Source of the DNA: Comamonadaceae bacterium
GTDB lineage: Bacteria; Pseudomonadota; Gammaproteobacteria; Burkholderiales; Burkholderiaceae_C
Length of the DNA stretch: 64,000 bases
Assembly: GCA_947372745.1 (NCBI GenBank)
Contig: CANBUY010000004.1
Coordinates: 1-64,000, forward strand
Direction: 5' to 3'
Shown here: in pieces, positions 17,214 to 25,348 of the stretch
Numbering within the stretch: the stretch's first letter is position 1
Layout of the letters: every line of letters begins with the position of its first letter
Made by a program: the position numbers and the translations under genes
The notes under the pieces: generated by a model
The model's input: only the letters and a program-made list of their open reading frames with translations
Told to the model about the DNA's origin: nothing
Database searches by the model: none

Positions 17214-20132
17214 ATGAACGACACAAAACCCAAGCCCAAAACCCTGCTTCTGGTGGATGGCTCCAGCTACCTTTACCGCGCTTTTCACGCCATGCCCGAC
17301 CTGCGAGCCGTAGCCGGGGACCCCACCAGCGCTCCCACCGGTGCCATTCGCGGCATGATCAACATGCTGGAAAGCCTGCGCAAGGAAGTGCATGCCGAAT
17401 TTGCCGCCTGCGTGTTTGACGCCAAAGGCCCGACCTTTCGCGACGATTTGTACCCTGAGTACAAGGCCCACCGCTCGCCCATGCCCGACGATTTGCGCTC
17501 TCAAATAGAGCCAGTCCACGAAGTGGTTCGCCTGATGGGCTGGAAAGTGCTAGACGTGCACGGTGTGGAAGCTGATGACGTCATTGGCACGCTGGCCGTG
17601 ATCGCCGCCAACCAAGGCATTGACGTGATTGTGAGCAGTGGGGACAAAGACCTGGCCCAGTTGGTCAATCAGCACATCACCATCATCGACACCATGAACG
17701 GCAAGCGCCGCGACTTGGCGGGCGTGGAGGCCGAGTTTGGCGTGCCCGCCCACTTGATGATTGATTTTCAATCCCTGGTGGGTGATGTGGTTGACAACGT
17801 GCCAGGCGTGCCAAAAGTGGGCCCCAAAACCGCTGCCAAGTGGTTGCTGGAGTACGGATCGCTGGACAATATCGTGGCCAACGCCGCCAGCATAAAGGGC
17901 GTGGTGGGCGAAAATCTTAGAAAGTCTTTGGACTGGCTGCCCATGGGCCGCCAACTGGTCACCATCAAAACCGACTGCGATTTGAACGGCTACGTACCCG
18001 ACTTGCCTGCGCTCGATTCAATCGCTACCGGAGTTTTGGATGAGGCAGGCCTGACCGCTTTTTACGAAAAATTTGGTTTTAAAGGTCTGGCCCGCTTGAT
18101 GGGCGGCAATGAGAAAAACCCCAAATCAGGAATGGGGGTCGGATCCAAGCCGCCAAGCGGCGCCGGCTCAGACCCCCATTCCGTGTACAAATCGCCGCGC
18201 GAACCCGGCCTCTTCGACGAACCCGAAGAACCAACAACTGCGACCGCGTCCCAAGTGAGCACCGTTAATTACGACACCATCCTCACCTGGGAAGCCTTCG
18301 AGCACTGGCTGGCCAAAGTGCAAGCCGCCGATCTGGTGGCGGTGGACACCGAAACCACCTCGCTCGACGAAATGCGGGCCGAGATTGTGGGGATTTCCTT
18401 TAGCGTGACGCCCGGTGAAGCGGCCTACATCCCTCTGGCGCACACCTACCCGGATGCGCCTGCACAGTTGCCCCGCGACGAGGTGCTGGCCCGGCTCAAA
18501 CCCTGGCTGGAAAACGCCGCGCACAAAAAACTAGGCCAGCACATTAAATATGACCGCCATGTGTTTGCCAACCACGGCATTGAAGTGCAGGGCTACGCGC
18601 ACGACACCATGTTGCAAAGCTATGTGCTCGAAGTGCACAAGCCGCACGGGTTGGCCAGCTTGGCGGAGCGTCATTTGGGGCGTAGCGGTATCAGCTTTGA
18701 AGATTTGTGTGGCAAAGGCGCCCATCAAATCTGCTTTGACCAGGTGGATATTGCCAAAGCTGCCGAATATGCGTGTGAGGACTCTGATCAGACGCTGGAC
18801 GTTCACCTGGCCCTGTGGCCGCAACTGCAAGCCAGCTTCGCGCCCGATGCCCCCAAGTCTGGGCCAGAGGGTGGCTTGTCGGGTGTTTCCAAGTTGCCTC
18901 ATTTGCCGAGTTTGTTGGGTATTTACGAGCTGGAAATAGCCAGCAGCGAGTCGCTGTACCGCATTGAGCGCACCGGCGTGCTCATCGATGCGCCCATGCT
19001 GGCCACCCAAAGCCATGAGTTGGGTCAACGCATCGTACAACTTGAAACCGAGGCGCACGCCCTGGCCGGGCAACCTTTCAACCTGAGCAGCCCCAAGCAA
19101 ATTGGGGAAATATTTTTCACTAAACTCGGTTTGCCCGTCGTCAAGAAAACCCCCACCGGCGCGCCCAGCACTGATGATGAGGTGCTGCAAAAGCTGGCCG
19201 AAGATTACCCCTTGCCTGCCAAAATTTTGGAACACCGGGGCCTTGCCAAGCTCAAAAGCACTTACACCGACAAGCTCGCCCAACTGGCGCACCCGCGCAC
19301 CGGGCGCGTGCACACGCACTACGCACAAGCCGTGGCGGTGACTGGGCGTTTAAGCAGCAACGAGCCCAATTTGCAAAACATCCCAGTGCGTACGCCCGAG
19401 GGGCGCCGGGTGCGCGAAGCCTTTGTGGCGGCGCCTGGTTGTGTCATTGCCAGTGCCGATTACAGCCAGATTGAGCTGCGAATCATGGCGCACATCAGCG
19501 GCGACGCCGCCCTTTTACTGGCGTTTCACGACAACATGGACGTGCACCGTGCCACCGCCGCCGAAATTTTTGGCGTGGGCACCGATGTGGTCACCAGCGA
19601 GCAGCGCCGTTACGCCAAGGTCATTAACTTCGGTTTGATTTACGGCATGAGCGCCTACGGCTTGGCGCGCGCTTTAAGCATTGACAACACGGCGGCTAAA
19701 AACTATATCGAGCGTTACTTTGACCGCTACCCCGGCGTCAAACTCTACATGGAGCACACCCGCCAAAGCGCCAAGGCCAATGGCTATGTGGAAACCGTGT
19801 TTGGCCGGCGCCTCACCCTGCCTGAGATCAACTCCCCCAACGGCCCCCGCCGTGCCGGGGCCGAGCGCGCCGCCATCAATGCGCCCATGCAGGGCACCGC
19901 AGCTGACCTGATCAAACTCAGCATGGTGAAAGTGCAGCAGGTCTTGGACCAAGAAAAACGCGGCACCAAAATGATCATGCAGGTGCACGATGAACTGGTG
20001 TTTGAAGTGCCTGAGGCTGAAGTGGAATGGGTCAAGCGCGAAATACCTCGCCTCATGGCCGGCGTGGCGCACCTGAAAGTGCCTTTGCTGGCTGAAGTGG
20101 GTGTCGGACCCAATTGGGAAAAGGCGCACTAA
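17214..20132 (+). CDS. polA: DNA polymerase I
   Basis: A 972-aa repair and Okazaki-fragment polymerase. The 5'-nuclease domain (about 1-300: LLVDGSSYLYRAFHA, SSGDKDLAQLV, VPGVPKVGPKTAAKWL) is followed by a linker, a 3'-5' exonuclease domain with its metal motif intact (VAVDTETTSLDEM, about 375), and the polymerase domain (DYSQIELR near 748; YAKVINFGLIYGMSAYGLAR; VHDELVFEV near the end). The linker around residues 304-330 is enlarged and encoded by a 12-bp inverted repeat element (18129-18182). The gene is followed by a long hairpin. Confidence 0.97.
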   Translation: MNDTKPKPKTLLLVDGSSYLYRAFHAMPDLRAVAGDPTSAPTGAIRGMINMLESLRKEVHAEFAACVFDAKGPTFRDDLYPEYKAHRSPMPDDLRSQIEPVHEVVRLMGWKVLDVHGVEADDVIGTLAVIAANQGIDVIVSSGDKDLAQLVNQHITIIDTMNGKRRDLAGVEAEFGVPAHLMIDFQSLVGDVVDNVPGVPKVGPKTAAKWLLEYGSLDNIVANAASIKGVVGENLRKSLDWLPMGRQLVTIKTDCDLNGYVPDLPALDSIATGVLDEAGLTAFYEKFGFKGLARLMGGNEKNPKSGMGVGSKPPSGAGSDPHSVYKSPREPGLFDEPEEPTTATASQVSTVNYDTILTWEAFEHWLAKVQAADLVAVDTETTSLDEMRAEIVGISFSVTPGEAAYIPLAHTYPDAPAQLPRDEVLARLKPWLENAAHKKLGQHIKYDRHVFANHGIEVQGYAHDTMLQSYVLEVHKPHGLASLAERHLGRSGISFEDLCGKGAHQICFDQVDIAKAAEYACEDSDQTLDVHLALWPQLQASFAPDAPKSGPEGGLSGVSKLPHLPSLLGIYELEIASSESLYRIERTGVLIDAPMLATQSHELGQRIVQLETEAHALAGQPFNLSSPKQIGEIFFTKLGLPVVKKTPTGAPSTDDEVLQKLAEDYPLPAKILEHRGLAKLKSTYTDKLAQLAHPRTGRVHTHYAQAVAVTGRLSSNEPNLQNIPVRTPEGRRVREAFVAAPGCVIASADYSQIELRIMAHISGDAALLLAFHDNMDVHRATAAEIFGVGTDVVTSEQRRYAKVINFGLIYGMSAYGLARALSIDNTAAKNYIERYFDRYPGVKLYMEHTRQSAKANGYVETVFGRRLTLPEINSPNGPRRAGAERAAINAPMQGTAADLIKLSMVKVQQVLDQEKRGTKMIMQVHDELVFEVPEAEVEWVKREIPRLMAGVAHLKVPLLAEVGVGPNWEKAH
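18129..18182. repeat. Palindromic REP-like element inside the polA linker
   Basis: GGAATGGGGGTC (18129-18140) and GACCCCCATTCC (18171-18182) are perfect 12-bp inverted repeats around a 30-nt loop that itself holds a GCCGC/GCGGC dyad. The element is read in frame as the Gly/Ser/Pro-rich segment GMGVGSKPPSGAGSDP between nuclease domains of polymerase I. Its form resembles REP sequences mobilised by Y1 (RAYT) transposases; no such transposase lies in this window. Confidence 0.65.
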
Positions 20133-20154
20133 AGTTCGGCGATCTCTATGCAAT

Positions 20155-20186
20155 AGGGTTAACGCGTCACCCCTCGCGTTAACCCT
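20155..20186 (+). terminator. Long inverted repeat after polA, probable terminator
   Basis: AGGGTTAACGCG and CGCGTTAACCCT form a perfect 12-bp stem with an 8-nt loop, starting 22 bp after the polA stop. The T-run (20202-20207) is not adjacent: it comes 15 bp later, after a GGCGCC dyad. Termination of polA is the likely role. The repeat also lies 48 bp before the tetR start, so an operator role cannot be excluded. Confidence 0.6.
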
Positions 20187-20233
20187 AGGTTTCAAGGCGC
20201 CTTTTTTGTGCCTTGGTCCCCTATACTTTGCGA

Positions 20234-20252
20234 ATGAACCAGTTAGTACATT
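20234..20252. promoter_or_regulatory. Candidate TetR operator overlapping the tetR start
   Basis: AACCAGTTAGTACATT (20237-20252) matches AACTAGTTCGTACATT upstream of the TRAP operon (20970-20985) at 14 of 16 positions. The overlap with the start codon would let the regulator block its own transcript. The site also matches the reverse complement of the downstream palindrome at 12 of 14 positions. Confidence 0.5.
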
Positions 20253-20902
20253 CTCCGCGTGCCGCCAAAACAGCGGTCACGTCGCGCACCAACGACCCGG
20301 CCCGCACCATGGCCGGTATTTTGGAGGTCGCCACCACCGAGTTCGCCGACAAAGGCTTGAGTGGCGCCCGCATCGACGAGATTGCTGCGGCCACCCAAAC
20401 CAGCAAGCGCATGATTTATTACTACTTTGGCAGCAAAGAGGGCTTGTATTTGGCGGTGCTTGAGGCGTCTTACCGGCGTATGCGAGAGATTGAAGCTGAA
20501 CTCCACCTGGAAGACCTCGCGCCCGAAGCGGCCCTGCGTCGTTTGGTGGAGTTCACCTTTGACCATCACCGGGGCAACGAGGACTACATCCGCCTCGTGA
20601 TGAACGAAAACATGGCGCGGGGCGTTTACCTGGCGCAAAGCAAAACCATCAAGGGGCTGAACGTGACGGCGATTCAAGCCATTCGTCAACTCTACGACCG
20701 GGGTGTGGCCAGCGGTGAGTTTCGCAGCGGCCTGGACCCGATCGACATTCATGCGTCCATTTCGGCGCTGACCTTTTTTAACGTCTCCAACCAGCACACC
20801 TTCAGTCTGATTTTCAAAGAGGAGGGGCGCTCAGACGAGTCCGTGGCCCTTCGGCGAAGCAACATCACCGAGATGGTGGTTCGTTTTGTATTGGCTATTT
20901 AA
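20234..20902 (+). CDS. TetR/AcrR-family transcriptional regulator
   Basis: A 222-aa repressor-type protein. The helix-turn-helix is seen at ILEVATTEFADKGLSGARID and TSKRMIYYYFGSKEGLY (about 26-72), followed by a ligand-binding domain. ATG 20234 is chosen over an upstream TTG (20213). The start codon lies inside ATGAACCAGTTAGT, a near-copy of the palindrome in front of the TRAP operon (20967-20980), which argues that the protein controls both itself and the TRAP/shikimate-type operon that follows. Confidence 0.9.
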   Translation: MNQLVHSPRAAKTAVTSRTNDPARTMAGILEVATTEFADKGLSGARIDEIAAATQTSKRMIYYYFGSKEGLYLAVLEASYRRMREIEAELHLEDLAPEAALRRLVEFTFDHHRGNEDYIRLVMNENMARGVYLAQSKTIKGLNVTAIQAIRQLYDRGVASGEFRSGLDPIDIHASISALTFFNVSNQHTFSLIFKEEGRSDESVALRRSNITEMVVRFVLAI

Positions 20903-20960
20903 TTTTGTTATAGCAGCTATGACTGGTATGGCTAATTGAACTACGGGTTATTCCCGATGT

Positions 20961-20985
20961 TTGAAAACTAACTAGTTCGTACATT
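20961..20985. promoter_or_regulatory. Candidate TetR operator in the TRAP operon promoter
   Basis: ACTAACTAGTTCGT (20967-20980) is a near-perfect 14-bp palindrome (one mismatched pair) centred on AACTAGTT. A possible -35 box, TTGAAA (20961-20966), directly precedes it, so a bound repressor would sit between -35 and -10. A clear -10 box is not visible. The only similar site in the neighbourhood overlaps the tetR start codon. Confidence 0.6.
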
Positions 20986-21015
20986 AATACAAGATTATTT
21001 TGAGGAGAGATTTCT

Positions 21016-21555
21016 ATGGTCGAAAAATTGATTGATGCTTACTGCAATTTCATCAGCTACGTGATTGCTGCCGCACTGGCCGTGATGGTGGTGCTGGTGT
21101 TTGGCAACGTGTTCATGCGGTACGCTTTTAACTCGGGATTTACCGTGTCAGAAGAGTTGTCCCGCTGGTTGTTTGTGTGGTTGACCTTCTTGGGTGCTGT
21201 GGTGGCCTTGCGCAAAAATGCCCATTTGGGCACTGACATGCTGGTGGGCAAGTTGGGTCCGATGGGCAAAAAAATCTGCATGGGTATTTCCCTGTTGCTG
21301 ATGCTTTATTGCCTCTGGTTACTCTTTAAAGGTGCTTATGACCAGGTCATCATCAACTGGACTTCGACCAGCGCAGTGATGGAAATCTCGATGAGCTATT
21401 TTTATGCATCAGGTATGGCATTTGCGATTTTGGGTGCTCCGATTTTGCTGGGCGACCTGTGGCGACTTCTCACAGGCCAAATTGATGACGACCACTTGGT
21501 GCTGATGCAGGAATCAGAAGAAGCCCCGCACGCTGCCCAGGCCGAATCGCACTAA
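21016..21555 (+). CDS. dctQ: TRAP transporter small permease (DctQ type)
   Basis: A 179-aa protein with four hydrophobic helices. The DctQ hallmark is FNSGFTVSEELSRWLFVWL (about 38-56) followed by GAVVALRKNAHLGTDML. GAGGAGAGA lies 6 bp before the ATG. It is the first gene of the TRAP-aroQ-aroE-type operon, downstream of the candidate TetR operator. It is unrelated in detail to the first TRAP system of the window (opposite strand, different neighbours), so the cell has at least two separate TRAP transporters here. Confidence 0.92.
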   Translation: MVEKLIDAYCNFISYVIAAALAVMVVLVFGNVFMRYAFNSGFTVSEELSRWLFVWLTFLGAVVALRKNAHLGTDMLVGKLGPMGKKICMGISLLLMLYCLWLLFKGAYDQVIINWTSTSAVMEISMSYFYASGMAFAILGAPILLGDLWRLLTGQIDDDHLVLMQESEEAPHAAQAESH

Positions 21556-21571
21556 AAGATAGAGAACTAAC

Positions 21572-22849
21572 ATGACAATCACCATTTTTCTGGGTTCCAT
21601 GCTGGTCGCGATGGCCTTAGGCGTTCCAATCGCATTTTCCTTGCTGCTTTGTGGCGCTGCACTTATGTGGCACATGAGCATGTTTGATGCGCAAATTCTG
21701 GCGCAAAACGTGATGGAGGGCGCCAACAGCTTTCCACTGCTGGCCGTACCTTTCTTCATGCTGGCCGGTGAGATCATGAATGCCGGTGGCCTCTCGCGCC
21801 GCATCGTCAACTTTGCCATGGCCCTCGTGGGTCACGTCAAGGGCGGCTTGGGCTACGTCACCATTGTGGCGGCCGTCATCATGGCGTCGCTGTCAGGTTC
21901 TGCCGTGGCGGATGCTGCAGCTTTGACCGCCTTGTTGCTGCCCATGATGGTGGCGGCTGGGCATGACCGGGCTCGTTCGGCGGGCCTGATTGCCTCTGCC
22001 GGCATCATTGCCCCGATCATTCCGCCCAGCATTGGCTTTGTGATTTTTGGTGTGGCCGCCAATGTGTCGATCTCCAAGCTCTTTATGGCGGGCATTTTCC
22101 CCGGTGTCTGGTTGGCAGTGTCCTTGGTGTTTACCTGGTGGTACTTGGTCCGCAAGGAAGCGATTGCCCCGCCTCCCCGCAAAAATGCCACTGAAGTGAT
22201 GGAGTCTTTGCGCCTGGCCACTTGGGCTTTGGTGCTGCCCTTCATCATTGTGTTTGGCTTGAAATTTGGCGTGTTCACGCCAACTGAAGCCGCCGTGGTG
22301 GCGGCGGTTTATTCTTTGTTTGTCTCGGTTTTTATTTACAAAGAGCTCAACTTCAAAAAGCTGGTGCCCTTGTTTGTGTCGGCGGCGGTGACGTGCTCGG
22401 TCGTCATGTTTTTGGTAGCCTCCGCCATGGTGTCGGCTTGGCTGATTGCAGTGGCCAATTTGCCCGCCCAAGTGGTGGCTTTGCTGCAACCCTTGCTGGA
22501 TAGTCCCAAGTTGTTGATGTTGGCCATCATGGTGCTCACGATGGTGGTGGGAACGGCGCTGGACATGACCCCCACCATTTTGCTGCTCACCCCCGTGCTG
22601 ATGCCGGTGGTCAAGGCGGCCGGGATTGATCCGGTTTATTTTGGCGTGATGTTCATCATCAACAACGCCATTGGTTTGATTACACCGCCTGTGGGCACGG
22701 TGCTCAACGCGGTAGCAGGGGTGGGCAAGATCGGTATGGACGAGGTGACCAAGGGCGTTATCCCGTTCATGATTGCCCAGTTCGCCATCATGTTTTTGAT
22801 GGTGGCCTTTCCACAGCTGGTCATGGTGCCCGCTCGCTGGTTCTATTAG
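21572..22849 (+). CDS. dctM: TRAP transporter large permease (DctM type)
   Basis: A 425-aa membrane protein with about 12 hydrophobic segments. Characteristic blocks are PFFMLAGEIMNAGGLSRRIV (about 63), SLSGSAVADAAALTALLLP (about 108) and NNAIGLITPPVGTVLN near 370. It starts 16 bp after dctQ. The receptor gene follows after 97 bp, an order (Q-M-P) different from the P-Q-M order of the first TRAP system. Confidence 0.94.
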   Translation: MTITIFLGSMLVAMALGVPIAFSLLLCGAALMWHMSMFDAQILAQNVMEGANSFPLLAVPFFMLAGEIMNAGGLSRRIVNFAMALVGHVKGGLGYVTIVAAVIMASLSGSAVADAAALTALLLPMMVAAGHDRARSAGLIASAGIIAPIIPPSIGFVIFGVAANVSISKLFMAGIFPGVWLAVSLVFTWWYLVRKEAIAPPPRKNATEVMESLRLATWALVLPFIIVFGLKFGVFTPTEAAVVAAVYSLFVSVFIYKELNFKKLVPLFVSAAVTCSVVMFLVASAMVSAWLIAVANLPAQVVALLQPLLDSPKLLMLAIMVLTMVVGTALDMTPTILLLTPVLMPVVKAAGIDPVYFGVMFIINNAIGLITPPVGTVLNAVAGVGKIGMDEVTKGVIPFMIAQFAIMFLMVAFPQLVMVPARWFY

Positions 22850-22946
22850 ATTAACAAAGGCAGCCGGGCGTGTTGGGTACGCCACGACCGGACGGCCATT
22901 AATAGTTGCGTACAGCCATTTCATTTGCCTAATTCAGGAGACAACC

Positions 22947-23954
22947 ATGAAACGTTTAGTTCTTAAATCGATCGCTGCAGCCGTCGCTCTGGCCGCTTTC
23001 GGTGCCGCGCAGGCCCAAGACATCAAAGAGCACACCATCAAGTTTGCCCACCAAAACCCGGCAGGTCACCCGATCGTGATGGGCATGGAAAAATTTGCCG
23101 AAATCGTCAAAGCCAAATCTGGCGGCAAGATCAAGGTCAATCTGTTCCCCGGTGGCGTGCTGGGCAGCGACCAGGCCAATGTGTCGGCCCTGCAAGGTGG
23201 CACGCTGGAGATGGTGGTTTTAAACACCGGTATTTTGGCCAGCCAGGTTAAAGAGTTGTCGATTTTTGACTTCCCTTTTCTGTTTGCCAACACCAAGGAA
23301 GCCGATGCGATTGTGGACGGCCCGGTGGGCAAAAAAATGCACGCCAAGCTCGAAGAGAAAGGCATCGTCGGCTTGTCTTACTGGGAGCTGGGTTTTCGCA
23401 ACATCACCAACAGCAAGCGCCCCCTCAACAAGGTGGAAGACATTGCAGGCCTGAAATTGCGCGTCATTCCTAACCCCATCAACGTGGACTGGGTAAAAGC
23501 CCTTGACGCCAACCCCACGCCGCTGCCTTTCCCTGAGGTTTACGCCGCCATGGAACAAAAAGCGATTGATGGCCATGAAAACCCAGTGACCGTGATCAAT
23601 GCCAACAAGTTTTATGAAGTACAAAAGTACCTGGCCATCACCAACCACCAGTACAACCCGCAGTCCGTCATCATCAGCAAAAAATTCTGGGACACACTCA
23701 ATGCGGCTGAGAAGAAATTGATTGACGATGCGTCCGACGAAGCCACCAAGTACCAGCGCGTACAAAACCGTGCAGTCATGACCACGGCTCTGGACAATGT
23801 AAAGAAAAACGGCATGGTGGTGACCGAGTTCTCAGCGGCTGAAGCGGCTAAATTTCGTGAAAAAATGAAGCCGGTGATTGCCAAGTATTCGGCCAATGTG
23901 GGCGAAGCGACTGTCAACGAAATGATGGCGGAGCTCGCCAAACTGCGTAAATAA
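22947..23954 (+). CDS. dctP: TRAP transporter periplasmic receptor (DctP type)
   Basis: A 335-aa receptor with a signal peptide ending at AQAQ (about residue 24). DctP features include IKFAHQNPAGHPIVMGMEKF, GVLGSDQANVSALQGGTLEM and the LKLRVIPNPINVDWVKAL block, whose arginine (LRVI) normally binds the ligand carboxylate. TCAGGAGACAACC is a strong ribosome binding site. It is followed by a terminator hairpin before the aroQ-type gene. The neighbouring enzymes suggest a cyclic hydroxy acid related to quinate or shikimate; this is inference. Confidence 0.92.
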   Translation: MKRLVLKSIAAAVALAAFGAAQAQDIKEHTIKFAHQNPAGHPIVMGMEKFAEIVKAKSGGKIKVNLFPGGVLGSDQANVSALQGGTLEMVVLNTGILASQVKELSIFDFPFLFANTKEADAIVDGPVGKKMHAKLEEKGIVGLSYWELGFRNITNSKRPLNKVEDIAGLKLRVIPNPINVDWVKALDANPTPLPFPEVYAAMEQKAIDGHENPVTVINANKFYEVQKYLAITNHQYNPQSVIISKKFWDTLNAAEKKLIDDASDEATKYQRVQNRAVMTTALDNVKKNGMVVTEFSAAEAAKFREKMKPVIAKYSANVGEATVNEMMAELAKLRK

Positions 23955-23966
23955 ACACAGTCCCCT

Positions 23967-24010
23967 GAACACGGTTCGCAGCGAGTCTGCGCCCGTGTTC
24001 CTTCTTTTTT
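23967..24010 (+). terminator. Terminator-like hairpin between dctP and the aroQ-type gene
   Basis: GAACACGG and CCGTGTTC pair, continued inward by CGCAG/CTGCG across a small internal loop, giving about 13 bp (23967-24000), followed by CTTCTTTTTT (24001-24010). It starts 12 bp after the dctP stop. The next gene starts 42 bp later, leaving little space for a promoter, so this may set a lower level for the enzyme genes than for the receptor. Confidence 0.75.
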
Positions 24011-24051
24011 GAAACTTGTCCCGCGCACCGGGTCAGCACCTAAAGGCCACT

Positions 24052-24501
24052 ATGAAAATTCTCGTGCTCAACGGCATCAACCTCAATATGTTTGGCAAAC
24101 GTGACCCGAAGCAATACGGCACGATCACGCTCGACGAGATCAACGCCAGCCTGTCGGCTCTGGGGCAAGAGCTTGGCACCCAAGTGGAATGCTTTCAGAC
24201 CAACCATGAAGGCGCGATGTGCGAGCGCATTCATCAGGCTTATGCCGATGGCGTGGATGCCGTGCTGATCAACGCGGGCGCCTGGACGCACTACAGCTAC
24301 GGTATTCGTGATGCACTGGCGATTTTGACCTGCCCGATTGTGGAGGTGCACATGTCGAACATCCATGCGCGTGAGCCGTTCCGCCACGTCTCGGTCTTTG
24401 GTGAAATCGTCATGGGTCAGATTTGCGGTTTTGGCGTGGTCAGCTACTTGCTGGGCTTGCGCGCTGGCGTATCAGCGGCGAAGGCAAAGGGCGCTAAATA
24501 A
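24052..24501 (+). CDS. aroQ: Type II 3-dehydroquinate dehydratase homologue (AroQ-like)
   Basis: A 149-aa protein of normal type II dehydroquinase length; the start at ATG 24052 gives the usual MKILVLNGxNLN beginning. Family catalytic residues are retained: tyrosine in KQYGTITL (about 25), asparagine and histidine in INAGAWTHYS (about 74-83), histidine and serine in EVHMSNIH (about 100-107) and arginine in AREPFRH. Differences from typical enzymes are NGINLN instead of NGPNLN and NAGAWTHYSYGIRDAL instead of NPGAYTHTSVALRDAL. The gene joins its neighbour by TAATG overlap. Its place in a catabolic operon with a transporter argues for a degradative, not biosynthetic, dehydroquinase; the substrate could be an analogue. 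Confidence 0.85.
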   Translation: MKILVLNGINLNMFGKRDPKQYGTITLDEINASLSALGQELGTQVECFQTNHEGAMCERIHQAYADGVDAVLINAGAWTHYSYGIRDALAILTCPIVEVHMSNIHAREPFRHVSVFGEIVMGQICGFGVVSYLLGLRAGVSAAKAKGAK

Positions 24502-25337
24502 TGATCAATGGCCATACCGAGCTGATTGCCCACATCGGTTTCCCCACCCACGCCTTCAAGGCGCCCATGATTTACAACCCCTGGTTCGTGAAAGCCGGTG
24601 TTAATGCCATTGTGGTTCCCATGGGCTGTCAGGCGCAGGACTACCCCGATTTTTTACGTTCGGTGTTCAAGCTAAGCAATATTCGGGGCGCTCTCATCAC
24701 CATGCCGCACAAGGTCACGACTGTTGGCTTGCTTGATGAGGTGTTGCCCACCGCGGCCATTGCAGGGGCGTGCAATGCGGTCAAACGCCTACCGAATGGT
24801 CGCTTGCAAGGCGACATGTTTGATGGCGAAGGCTTTGTGCGCGGCGTACTGCGCAAAGGCCTGGTCTTGAAGGGCGCCCGTGCGCTGGTGGTGGGCAGCG
24901 GTGGCGTAGGTTGCGCTATTGCCGCTTCATTAGCCGCAGCTGGCGTGCTTGAAATGGATTTGTTTGATGTGCATGAGGCATCGGCCAACGGCCTGGCGCA
25001 GCGCCTGTTGCAACATTACCCGCAAATGACGGTTCGCACAGGCCGCAAAGACCCTGCAGGATTTGATTTGGTGGTTAATGCCACCCCGATGGGTATGGAT
25101 GAAGGCGACGATATGCCGATGGATGTCTCGCGCCTTGAGGCTCGGACCTTTGTTGGTGAAGTGGTCATGAAAACAGAGATGACCGCTTTTCTGGCCGCTG
25201 CCCATGCCCGCGGTTGTCGGGTGCAGGTGGGCTCAGACATGCTGTTTGAGCAAATCCCTGCCTATTTGGAATTTTTTGGTTTCCCCAGCACCACGCCTGA
25301 CGTTTTGCGTTCCGTGGCCCAGCTTAGCTACAAGTAA
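24501..25337 (+). CDS. AroE-family dehydrogenase without the SxS motif (copy 1)
   Basis: A 278-aa shikimate-dehydrogenase family protein. The catalytic Lys (ITMPHK, about 67-72) and Asp (GDMFDGEGF, about 108) and the nucleotide loop VVGSGGVGCA (about 130) are present, as are GACNAV and VNATPMGM. The first motif, normally HSxSP, reads FPTHAFKAPMIYN, so both serines that hold the shikimate carboxylate are lost. NTDG is replaced by MFDG. The nearest relative here is the second copy at 30964, which has the same two changes. It overlaps the aroQ-type gene by 1 bp. It is likely an NAD(P)-dependent dehydrogenase of a cyclic hydroxy acid; calling it aroE would be misleading. Confidence 0.85.
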   Translation: MINGHTELIAHIGFPTHAFKAPMIYNPWFVKAGVNAIVVPMGCQAQDYPDFLRSVFKLSNIRGALITMPHKVTTVGLLDEVLPTAAIAGACNAVKRLPNGRLQGDMFDGEGFVRGVLRKGLVLKGARALVVGSGGVGCAIAASLAAAGVLEMDLFDVHEASANGLAQRLLQHYPQMTVRTGRKDPAGFDLVVNATPMGMDEGDDMPMDVSRLEARTFVGEVVMKTEMTAFLAAAHARGCRVQVGSDMLFEQIPAYLEFFGFPSTTPDVLRSVAQLSYK

Positions 25338-25348
25338 GGAGAAGAGAC

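Noticed and set aside
21893-22924. 343-aa open frame opposite dctM
   Set aside because: Product is almost only His, Gln, Arg and Asn, the mirror of hydrophobic codons in a membrane-protein gene.
24501-25337. Naming this gene as biosynthetic aroE
   Set aside because: The substrate serines are absent and the context is catabolic with a transporter; a normal aroE is expected elsewhere in the genome.
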